A DNA stretch of 6,242 nucleotides from Planctomycetota bacterium. GTDB lineage: Bacteria; JAJVIF01; JAPKYR01. The translations under genes and the position numbers were made by a program. Within the stretch, counting starts at the first letter, position 1. Each line of letters begins with the position of its first letter. Below, piece after piece: positions 1 through 4,825 of the stretch. The stretch is from contig DAOVJF010000170.1 of the NCBI GenBank assembly GCA_030673355.1, positions 1-6,242 on the forward strand, written 5' to 3'. The notes beneath the pieces are model-generated. The model searched no databases. It was not told the DNA's origin and saw nothing but the letters and a program-made list of their open reading frames with translations.

Positions 1-777
1 CTGTGCTGCCACCTTTACGCGCATCTCGTGGGCGAAGATAAAGTCGTGCCGGTTTCGTCCCCGACAGTCGCCGAGATGGTCAAGCTCCTCGAAAACACTT
101 TCCGTGCGGTCAATATCGCGCTGATTTTCGAATTGACCTTCCTATGCCACCGGATGGGAATAAATATCTGGGATGTCATAAACGCCGCGTCGACCAAACC
201 GTTCGGGTTCATGCCGTTCTACCCGTCGCCGGGCGTCGGTGGACATTGCATCCCTGTCGATCCTTATTACCTTTACTGGAAAGGCCGGGAATACGATTTC
301 CATACCCGATTCATCGAACTCGCCGCCGAAACGAATCTCCGCATGCCCGACTGGGTGCTCCAGCGTGTAACGAGGGTTTTAAACCGTACGGGGAAGTCGA
401 TGAAGGATGCGAAAATCCTGGCTCTTGGAGCAACATTCAAACCGAATTGCGACGATGCCCGTAACTCCCCCGCGCTACGGGTAATCGAATTGCTCCTTCA
501 CCACGATGCGGATGTAACATATAACGATCCGTACGTGCCGCATATCGAGGTGGGATCGCCGAGCGGCGATTTCTCACCAGTACTCGATAATCCTGTGAAA
601 CTCGATTCGGTGGCGATAACCGATGAGATAATCGGGAATGCCGACCTTGTCATCTGCCTTGTGAATCATTCAGACTACGATTGGAGCCGGATAATCGGGA
701 AAAGCAAATTGTTTTTCGATACGCGCGGGGTTTCGATCGGATTCCCTGAATTTGAGGACAAAGTGTCGTTGTTGTAA
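1..777 (+). CDS. Nucleotide-sugar dehydrogenase, UDP-GlcNAc dehydrogenase (WbpA)-like, 5' partial
   Basis: The reading frame is open from base 1, so the gene begins outside the window; 258 C-terminal residues remain and the N-terminal NAD-binding Rossmann domain is missing. A GTG at base 28 is inside the conserved domain and is not the start. Visible parts are the central helical domain (AEMVKLLENTFRAVNIAL, residues 24-41), the catalytic loop GGHCIPVDPYYL with nucleophile Cys83, and the C-terminal UDP-binding domain, which begins with KILALGATFKPNCDDAR (residues 138-154). The family oxidises the C6 hydroxyl of a UDP-hexose to a carboxylate in two NAD+-dependent steps, in the cytosol. The STKPFGFMPFYPSPG stretch before the cysteine resembles UDP-N-acetylglucosamine 6-dehydrogenases (WbpA/WbpO group) rather than UDP-glucose dehydrogenases. 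A role in surface polysaccharide synthesis is inferred; no other sugar gene is in view. The substrate is less certain than the family. Confidence 0.9.
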   Translation: MCCHLYAHLVGEDKVVPVSSPTVAEMVKLLENTFRAVNIALIFELTFLCHRMGINIWDVINAASTKPFGFMPFYPSPGVGGHCIPVDPYYLYWKGREYDFHTRFIELAAETNLRMPDWVLQRVTRVLNRTGKSMKDAKILALGATFKPNCDDARNSPALRVIELLLHHDADVTYNDPYVPHIEVGSPSGDFSPVLDNPVKLDSVAITDEIIGNADLVICLVNHSDYDWSRIIGKSKLFFDTRGVSIGFPEFEDKVSLL

Positions 778-785
778 AAAGTTTG

Positions 786-831
786 ACCACCAAAACAACG
801 GTAATCCTTGCTCTGACGGCTGTTTTGTGGT
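786..831. repeat. Inverted repeat between the dehydrogenase and rpmB
   Basis: ACCAC-C-AAAACA (786-797) is complementary to TGTTTTGTGGT (821-831), giving 11 base pairs with one bulged C at 791 and a 23-base loop. There is no T-run after either arm on the plus strand, so it is a poor intrinsic terminator. The right arm overlaps the spacer of a possible rpmB promoter, so it could be an operator or a transcript-end hairpin for the upstream gene. The pairing is seen directly; the role is unknown. Confidence 0.45.
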
Positions 832-836
832 ATATA
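808..836 (+). promoter_or_regulatory. Possible sigma-70-type promoter for rpmB
   Basis: TTGCTC (808-813) and TATATA (831-836) are separated by exactly 17 bases. The -10 is close to consensus and the -35 matches at only three positions. Transcription would start near 843, leaving a leader of about 28 bases with the ribosome binding site. A second -10-like TATAAA at 847-852 would start too close to the gene. Weak, position-based evidence only. Confidence 0.3.
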
Positions 837-859
837 TCACTGGCTTTATAAATTGAAGC

Positions 860-863
860 GAGG
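860..863 (+). promoter_or_regulatory. Ribosome binding site of rpmB
   Basis: GAGG lies 7 bases before the ATG at 871. It fixes the start there rather than at the in-frame TTG at 853, which lies upstream of this site. Confidence 0.7.
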
Positions 864-870
864 TTTTGTT

Positions 871-1062
871 ATGAGTAGAGTCTGTCAAATCACAGGAAAA
901 CGCCCGAGGGCGGGAAATAAAATCTGCCATTCGCAGAAACACAATAAGCGTGTCTTTAATCCAAACGTCAAGAAAAAGACGCTCATCATCAACGGCAGGA
1001 AAGTCAAGATGAAGATCAGCATGCGAGCATTACGTACGCTTGAAAAGAAGGGCCTGATTTAA
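871..1062 (+). CDS. rpmB: 50S ribosomal protein L28
   Basis: This 63-residue protein is a component of the large ribosomal subunit. The N-terminus MSRVCQITGKRPRAGNKICH is the characteristic L28 opening, followed by a basic stretch with FNPNVKKK (residues 29-36) and the ending RALRTLEKKGLI. The length fits the short bacterial L28 forms. The ATG at 871 was chosen because the family starts with MSR/MAR-xC and because GAGG precedes it by 7 bases; an upstream in-frame TTG at 853 would add six non-conserved residues. Zinc-binding L28 proteins carry two cysteine pairs; here only Cys5 and Cys19 are present and the C-terminal pair is absent, so this looks like a zinc-free form. It has its own terminator just downstream and appears to be a single-gene transcript. 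Confidence 0.96.
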   Translation: MSRVCQITGKRPRAGNKICHSQKHNKRVFNPNVKKKTLIINGRKVKMKISMRALRTLEKKGLI

Positions 1063-1093
1063 GTATATTTCGATTCTTAACTCAGCAATTAAC

Positions 1094-1119
1094 ACCGGGT
1101 TCTGAAGCCCGGTTTTTTT
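1094..1119 (+). terminator. Intrinsic terminator of rpmB
   Basis: ACCGGG (1094-1099) pairs with CCCGGT (1108-1113) across a loop of 8 bases, in which TT and AA can extend the pairing around a bulged G. The stem runs into seven consecutive T residues (1113-1119). It sits 31 bases after the rpmB stop codon. Confidence 0.88.
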
Positions 1120-1148
1120 ATTCCAATGCACGAATCATTTGGGTAAGG

Positions 1149-1154
1149 TACAAT
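1149..1154 (+). promoter_or_regulatory. Possible -10 element just upstream of the GlsB/YeaQ-type gene
   Basis: TACAAT matches the -10 consensus at five of six positions. No convincing -35 is found at normal spacing. Initiation would fall near 1160-1162, only two to four bases before the ATG at 1164, which would make the mRNA nearly leaderless. Confidence 0.3.
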
Positions 1155-1163
1155 AAAAACTGA

Positions 1164-1427
1164 ATGTCAGGACAGATCCTCAGAATAATTTACTATCTCG
1201 TCGTAGCGTTTGTGATCGGCACAGCCGCGCAATATATCACCGGCTACCATAAACAACGCGTCTTCACAACCTTCGTGCTTGGATTCATCGGGGTGATAGC
1301 AGGGGACCTCATCGCGTCGCATTTTTCTTTGCCCGACCTATATTTCTTTGGTATTTCAATCATCTGGTCCATTTTCGGGGCGGTCGTTTTCGTACTGCTA
1401 TTCCGGATCATCCGGGGGCAATGGTAA
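1164..1427 (+). CDS. Small three-helix membrane protein, GlsB/YeaQ/YmgE-like
   Basis: The 87-residue product is almost entirely hydrophobic, with predicted membrane helices at about residues 5-26, 33-52 and 63-83, and a short basic tail (RIIRGQW). The glycine-rich pattern TTFVLGFIGVIAGDLIA in the second helix and the IIWSIFGAVVFVLLFRII third helix resemble the GlsB/YeaQ/YmgE (transglycosylase-associated protein) family, whose members are inner-membrane proteins of roughly 80-90 residues, often stress-induced and of unclear biochemical role. The gene follows the rpmB terminator and so has its own transcription signal. No Shine-Dalgarno lies at the usual distance (the nearest, AAGG at 1145-1148, is 15 bases away), consistent with leaderless initiation. 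The family assignment is from recalled pattern likeness and is moderate. Confidence 0.72.
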   Translation: MSGQILRIIYYLVVAFVIGTAAQYITGYHKQRVFTTFVLGFIGVIAGDLIASHFSLPDLYFFGISIIWSIFGAVVFVLLFRIIRGQW

Positions 1428-1433
1428 CCATAC

Positions 1434-1453
1434 AGCGTTCATTTTTGAACGTT
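1434..1453 (+). terminator. Possible weak terminator hairpin
   Basis: Beginning 7 bases after the stop codon of the membrane protein gene, CGTTCA (1436-1441) pairs perfectly with TGAACG (1446-1451) around a TTTT loop, and A1434:T1453 and G1435-T1452 can extend the stem to 8 pairs. Only three T residues follow, so termination would be inefficient. It may instead be a processing hairpin before the next gene. Confidence 0.35.
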
Positions 1454-1495
1454 TGCCCGGCGCTAAGGTTCTTAACAGTAAAACCGAGTGTTAAT

Positions 1496-1500
1496 AAGGG
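1496..1500 (+). promoter_or_regulatory. Ribosome binding site deciding the start at 1510
   Basis: AAGGG touches the ATG at 1501 directly, which is too close for initiation there, but stands 9 bases before the in-frame ATG at 1510. This favours 1510 as the start. Confidence 0.6.
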
Positions 1501-1509
1501 ATGTGCGAT

Positions 1510-2064
1510 ATGAACTTCAGAACAATTGCATTTATCGCTATGGTGCTGGCGCTGTTGAGTATCGGGACTTACTGGTTTATAAGTCGTCCTACGCCCGAAG
1601 AACGCGCGATGGTAAATTTCTTCGCTGAATTTAAAAAAAGCCATTACGAAGAAGCGGAAGATTACACCCTCGGTACTGATTTCTGGAGAATGGCAGCGGA
1701 CACATCGGTACGGGACACCAACGGGCAGAGATACACAATCGGCGAGTATTTCCCCGAAAGCCGCAGAGCCATCTTGCAGTTCTCGATCGAAACGTACGTC
1801 AAACCCCACATCGCGAAATGGAAATACCTATCCATGGACACAACGAGACTCACCGATACCGATTCCGCTGTTCATTTCAGGATCGAGTTATCGATCCGGG
1901 ACTTTACGGGTGGAAACATGCTTGGGGTTGTAAACGAGGGCCGCATGGAGGGCACAGCTTATATGGAAATGGAAAATGACGACTGGAAGGTCGAACGGTT
2001 TGAACTTACATTTTTCTCAGATGATGGTCTCGAACTTGCCCCATACCTTGAACGCGCACAGTAA
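1510..2064 (+). CDS. Uncharacterised membrane-anchored protein, 184 residues
   Basis: I do not recognise this protein. It begins MNFR followed by one hydrophobic helix (about residues 5-24) with no lipoprotein cysteine, so it is probably a signal anchor with the remaining 160 residues outside the cytoplasm. After the anchor comes RPTPEERAMVNFFAEFKKSHYEEAEDYT, split here as RPTPEERAMV and NFFAEFKKSHYEEAE; this helix, then alternating strands (FRIELSIRDF, GTAYMEMENDDWKVERFELTFF), give an order like NTF2-like or DUF4878-type folds, in which a leading helix precedes a curved sheet. That is inference from pattern only. The ATG at 1510 was chosen over 1501 from ribosome-binding-site spacing; the alternative would add MCD. 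The protein ends with an acidic, non-repetitive tail. It lies between two other membrane protein genes with no sign of coupling to either. Confidence 0.75.
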   Translation: MNFRTIAFIAMVLALLSIGTYWFISRPTPEERAMVNFFAEFKKSHYEEAEDYTLGTDFWRMAADTSVRDTNGQRYTIGEYFPESRRAILQFSIETYVKPHIAKWKYLSMDTTRLTDTDSAVHFRIELSIRDFTGGNMLGVVNEGRMEGTAYMEMENDDWKVERFELTFFSDDGLELAPYLERAQ

Positions 2065-2078
2065 ATACTAATTATAAC
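2048..2078 (+). promoter_or_regulatory. Possible promoter at the end of the anchored-protein gene
   Basis: TTGAAC (2048-2053) and TATAAC (2073-2078) resemble -35 and -10 elements, but the spacer is 19 bases, longer than ideal. If active, it would give a leader of roughly 145 bases containing both hairpins described below. Low certainty. Confidence 0.22.
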
Positions 2079-2103
2079 AGTACCACGAACGTCAGTGAGT
2101 GGC

Positions 2104-2146
2104 CTACCAGCAACACTTTACCAGCTATGTAATTGTTGTCTGGCAG
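2104..2146 (+). repeat. Imperfect hairpin in the 2065-2231 intergenic
   Basis: A 43-base stem-loop. Pairs are 2104-2105 with 2145-2146, CCAG 2107-2110 with CTGG 2140-2143, CAACA 2111-2115 with TGTTG 2134-2138, and TTAC 2118-2121 with GTAA 2129-2132, leaving a 7-base loop. The total is 15 Watson-Crick pairs with one mismatch, one bulge and one small internal loop. There is no T-run behind it, so it is not a standard terminator. It could be a leader RNA structure, a dispersed palindromic repeat, or a remnant of a small mobile element. Confidence 0.45.
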
Positions 2147-2202
2147 ACCTCTCGCTAACGGTCGAGGAACTGATAGGGAATCCCTGCAACATTTCAAATA
2201 AT

Positions 2203-2224
2203 CCTCCATCTTATATTCAGGAGG
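2203..2224 (+). promoter_or_regulatory. Hairpin covering the Shine-Dalgarno of the 159-residue protein gene
   Basis: CCTCC (2203-2207) is the exact complement of GGAGG (2220-2224), the core of the strong AGGAGG ribosome binding site, which stands 7 bases before the ATG at 2232. The 12-base loop is AT-rich. The stem is only five pairs but mostly G-C, so it could partly mask translation initiation. Complementarity is seen directly; regulation is inferred. Confidence 0.4.
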
Positions 2225-2231
2225 TTCGGCA

Positions 2232-2711
2232 ATGATTCCATCGTCATTCAGGATTGTATTTTTAATCGTGATTGTCATCCATTTTTACATAACATGGATG
2301 GTATTCAAGAATGCCGAGGACAGCTCGATGAATCCCTTCTTCTGGGCCGCCCTGTATTTCTTCACGATTCCAATCGGTGGGATAATGTTTATCATTGCCC
2401 GTGCCGCGGGGGGAATGTCCGGCACAAATATGGCAGCGGGGAAAATCGGACGCAAACGCCTTGTGGATTCCCGTAACTCCGGGTTCGATCCGAAAACCAA
2501 GATGGATATGCTCCCTCGACCATCGATTGCGTTTCATGATGAAACGCTTAAGGAATATTTTTTCTTTGAGGAATGGGACAAGGCTGTCAATCACATCGAT
2601 GAAATGAAAGCCCTGGCTCTCGAAGATGGTAATAAGGGATTGGCTGCCGATTACGGTAAACTGGTTTTGTGGATAAACGAAAAGGTAAACCCGTTCAGCA
2701 GGGGAAGATAA
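2232..2711 (+). CDS. Uncharacterised two-helix membrane protein, 159 residues
   Basis: I do not recognise this protein. Two hydrophobic helices lie at about residues 7-25 and 35-57, joined by a short loop (KNAEDSSMNP). The positive charge after the second helix (GKIGRKR, 70-76) suggests that both ends face the cytoplasm. A linker then leads to a mixed-charge C-terminal region (about 103-152) likely to form two or three helices (DETLKEYFFFEEWDKAVNHI, then DEMKALALEDGNKGLAADYG). The length and spacing of these helices recall a single TPR-like hairpin, but this is weak. The start is well supported by AGGAGG 7 bases upstream. The gene ends three bases before the convergent hydrogenase-like gene. 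A link to that operon cannot be claimed, since the strands are opposite. Confidence 0.75.
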   Translation: MIPSSFRIVFLIVIVIHFYITWMVFKNAEDSSMNPFFWAALYFFTIPIGGIMFIIARAAGGMSGTNMAAGKIGRKRLVDSRNSGFDPKTKMDMLPRPSIAFHDETLKEYFFFEEWDKAVNHIDEMKALALEDGNKGLAADYGKLVLWINEKVNPFSRGR

Positions 2712-2714
2712 GTT

Positions 2715-4040
2715 TTATTCCTCGTGAAGATTGAATATCTCGTACCGGTCTCTCAGCGTTTTGATACGTTCGGGATTCAGCATCACGCATTCGGATGGCT
2801 CAACTTCCCTCCTGGCGACATCGAGCGCAAATCTCTCGCACGTCGGCGAACCGCACAGCCCGCAATCGAATCCGGGAAGCTCGTTAACAAAACCCTCCAG
2901 AACCTTAACCTTCTCTATCTGTTCAATGATGCTGATCGTGCCCCCGGAATTTATAGGCCGGGGTCTGAGAGGCTGCTCGATGAAATAATCGCCTTTCACG
3001 TAATATTTATCTATCAGTTCTTCCGACCTTTGAAGATCTTCGTCGACAGCATTTGTAATAAGTTCAAGCTTACTCCTTGCCACAAACCGGTCATCGACTG
3101 TTAACGCCCCCCCGAGACATCCACCCGAACATGCGTGACATTCCAGAAACTCGATATCCTTGATTTTTCCTTTCTCTATATCCTCGATAACCTGGACGAT
3201 GTTCGGAAGCTGGGCTACCGCGATATGATGTGGAGCGTTGAGGGCCTTTGCGAGACTGCCGGTAACCGGAAATTTCAGGTAGAGTAAACTTCTTGACTCC
3301 CCTTCCGTTAAAACAATCTGTTCATCCTCTGCCGCACGTTTCTTCCTTGTGATCTCAAGAAGGAGTGGATTATAGATATCCTTGACACTCAGGGCCATGT
3401 CCAGGTGGCTTTTTACACCCTCTGCCGGGGACTTAATCGATGCCATTTTCGCCAGGCAGGGTGTGATGTAAATTGCCCCTATATCGCGCTCCGGGATTCC
3501 AAGTTTTTTAGTGTAATAACGCTTTGCTGCACGGCCTCCCAGTTCTCTTGCCGGCTGCAATGGTACGATTTGTTTGACCATTGCAGGATACGACACCTGA
3601 AGCAGCCTGATAATTACCGGACATATGGATGAGATAACCGGGTACGGACCTTTATAATCATCCATGTAATCTTTAAGTGCCTGTGTATAGAGCTCAGTCT
3701 CCAGTGATAGATTAAAAACCGCATCAAACCCGATCGCCTTCAAACCCTCACCGATGTCCGTTGGGGAAATCGACCTCGAAAATTGCCCGTATAGCACGGG
3801 TGAAACAATCGCAACTTTGAATTTGAATTTCTTCAGGCTTTCCTTCGAATCAGTCCTTGCTTGTATGGCACCTTCAGGGCAGGCGACAATGCAGTCTCCG
3901 CAGTCGATACAAAGCTCAGGCTTTATCGATACCTTCCTCTTCCTCACACGAATCGCGTGCGTCGGGCATACGCGCATACATGCGAGTCTGCCCTTGCATC
4001 TATCGGGGTAAACCTTCAATGCCGGTAACGTATCAATCAT
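2715..4040 (-). CDS. [FeFe]-hydrogenase-like iron-sulfur protein, putative sensory type (group D-like)
   Basis: The 441-residue protein is cytosolic by sequence, with no membrane segment. Residues 15-54 form a ferredoxin domain: cluster motif two is complete (Cys44, 47, 50, 54), while motif one (Cys15, 21, 25) has Arg18 where a ligand cysteine is usual. Residues 76-330 form the hydrogenase large-subunit domain with the three H-cluster regions: SSIC140P, TPC195LAK, and ECHAC304SGGC308. All four cubane ligands remain, but the proton-transfer Cys before Cys140 is Ile, the MPC methionine is Thr, the Glu three residues after Lys198 is Ser, and the MAC methionine is His302. A C-terminal CX2CX4CX16C motif (Cys393, 396, 401, 418) matches the small iron-sulfur (Fes) domain. 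There is no PAS domain. These traits fit the putatively sensory group D [FeFe] hydrogenases. The ATG overlaps the upstream stop by 4 bases (ATGA), so translation is probably coupled to the ATPase gene. H2 turnover versus sensing is inferred. Confidence 0.88.
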   Translation of the reverse strand: MIDTLPALKVYPDRCKGRLACMRVCPTHAIRVRKRKVSIKPELCIDCGDCIVACPEGAIQARTDSKESLKKFKFKVAIVSPVLYGQFSRSISPTDIGEGLKAIGFDAVFNLSLETELYTQALKDYMDDYKGPYPVISSICPVIIRLLQVSYPAMVKQIVPLQPARELGGRAAKRYYTKKLGIPERDIGAIYITPCLAKMASIKSPAEGVKSHLDMALSVKDIYNPLLLEITRKKRAAEDEQIVLTEGESRSLLYLKFPVTGSLAKALNAPHHIAVAQLPNIVQVIEDIEKGKIKDIEFLECHACSGGCLGGALTVDDRFVARSKLELITNAVDEDLQRSEELIDKYYVKGDYFIEQPLRPRPINSGGTISIIEQIEKVKVLEGFVNELPGFDCGLCGSPTCERFALDVARREVEPSECVMLNPERIKTLRDRYEIFNLHEE

Positions 4041-4474
4041 TTCTGCTCATGATGAATAGTGATTCGGACCCATGTACCTTTGCCGACCTTGCTTTTAATT
4101 TCAAAATCGTCAGCGGACTTCTTAATGTTCGGCAGTCCCATACCGGCTCCGAATCCCATTTCGCGCATATCATCCGATGCGGTCGAATATCCTTCCTGCA
4201 TCGCGAGATCGATATCCTTAATTCCAGGTCCCTTGTCAGCCACATTTATGATAACGCTTGACGTGGTCAGGATGAATTCTATTTTGCCTTCCTCGGCATG
4301 GATCACAACATTCATCTCGGCTTCAAAACTGGCTATCGCAACTTTGCGAATAATGTCGTTATCAATGCCCGTTGTTTTCAATATTGCTTTTATCTGCGTG
4401 GAAACTTCACCGGCTTTGTCAAAATCTCCTCCGGTGACTGGGAATTTCTTTTTATAAAGGGCTTCCTCGTTCAT
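4037..4474 (-). CDS. GHKL-type ATP-binding protein, RsbW/anti-sigma factor-like
   Basis: The 145-residue protein is a stand-alone HATPase_c domain, the length of anti-sigma serine kinases such as RsbW and SpoIIAB. The ATP-binding motifs are in order: N-box EAEMN (residues 51-55, with Glu51 and Asn55), G1 box DKGPG (80-84), and G2 box GFGAGMG (107-113). No histidine phosphoacceptor domain or membrane segment is present. Such proteins phosphorylate an STAS anti-anti-sigma partner or bind a sigma factor; neither partner is in this window. The start at 4474 was chosen because it forms a TGATG stop-start overlap with the DRTGG gene and has AAGGGA 7 bases upstream (4482-4487); a TTG at 4480 would add two residues but lies too near that site. 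Its own stop overlaps the next start. Placement between a DRTGG protein and an iron-sulfur sensor suggests it is the output partner of that sensor. Confidence 0.88.
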   Translation of the reverse strand: MNEEALYKKKFPVTGGDFDKAGEVSTQIKAILKTTGIDNDIIRKVAIASFEAEMNVVIHAEEGKIEFILTTSSVIINVADKGPGIKDIDLAMQEGYSTASDDMREMGFGAGMGLPNIKKSADDFEIKSKVGKGTWVRITIHHEQK

Positions 4475-4818
4475 CAGCAAATCCCTTTTAAACCCCCCTC
4501 GTAAAGAATCCCACAGGCCTCGAACATACCCATGCCGGTAGCCATCACGGAAATGTTCAACTCTTTAGCAAGCTCGATCGTCTGCTCGCTCGGTTTCTTC
4601 CCCCTCACATATACAATTAATATCGCATCCGCGAAATCCGCCGTTCTTACCGATTGCGAATTCACCAGGCCGGTTATTAACAAGGCTTCAGGCTGGGCGA
4701 ACGCAAGCACATCGCTCATCATGTCGGATGGCATTACGCTTTCAATTTCAGTATCGCCTGAATGCGAACTCGAAAGTTCTTCGCATCCCAGCAGTTCTTT
4801 TATCCGTGAAAGTTTCAA
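4474..4818 (-). CDS. DRTGG domain protein
   Basis: The product has 114 residues from the TTG chosen here. The opening MKLSRIKELLGCEEL, the central SVMPSDMMSDVLAFA (28-42) and the end ISVMATGMGMFEACGILYEGG (split: ISVMATGMG, MFEACGILYEGG) follow the plan of stand-alone DRTGG-domain proteins of about 110-120 residues, although the DRTGG signature itself is degenerate. The domain is also found in phosphotransacetylases and near HPr-kinase-like proteins and may bind nucleotide or sense a ligand; its biochemical role is not settled. The TTG at 4818 stands 7 bases after the stop of the oxidoreductase gene and gives the usual N-terminus. An alternative TTG at 4842, with AGGAG four bases upstream, would add eight residues and overlap the upstream gene by 17 bases. 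The C-terminal residue is a cysteine. Confidence 0.72.
   Translation of the reverse strand: MKLSRIKELLGCEELSSSHSGDTEIESVMPSDMMSDVLAFAQPEALLITGLVNSQSVRTADFADAILIVYVRGKKPSEQTIELAKELNISVMATGMGMFEACGILYEGGLKGIC
4482..4487 (-). promoter_or_regulatory. Ribosome binding site of the RsbW-like gene
   Basis: AAGGGA on the minus strand, inside the end of the DRTGG gene, 7 bases before the ATG at 4474. It decides between that ATG and the TTG at 4480, which would leave almost no spacing. Confidence 0.6.
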
Positions 4819-4825
4819 TGTTCTC

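Noticed and set aside
28..30. GTG at 28 as the start of the nucleotide-sugar dehydrogenase
   Set aside because: The frame is open to base 1, the family needs an N-terminal NAD domain, and the residues before this codon also fit the family.
1408..1853. Minus-strand frames opposite the 184-residue protein gene
   Set aside because: They have lower coding character and no start signals; the plus-strand frame has a coherent anchor and ribosome binding site.
2724..3104. Plus-strand frame of 126 codons opposite the hydrogenase-like gene
   Set aside because: The minus strand encodes conserved cluster motifs across this stretch; the plus-strand translation has no family likeness.
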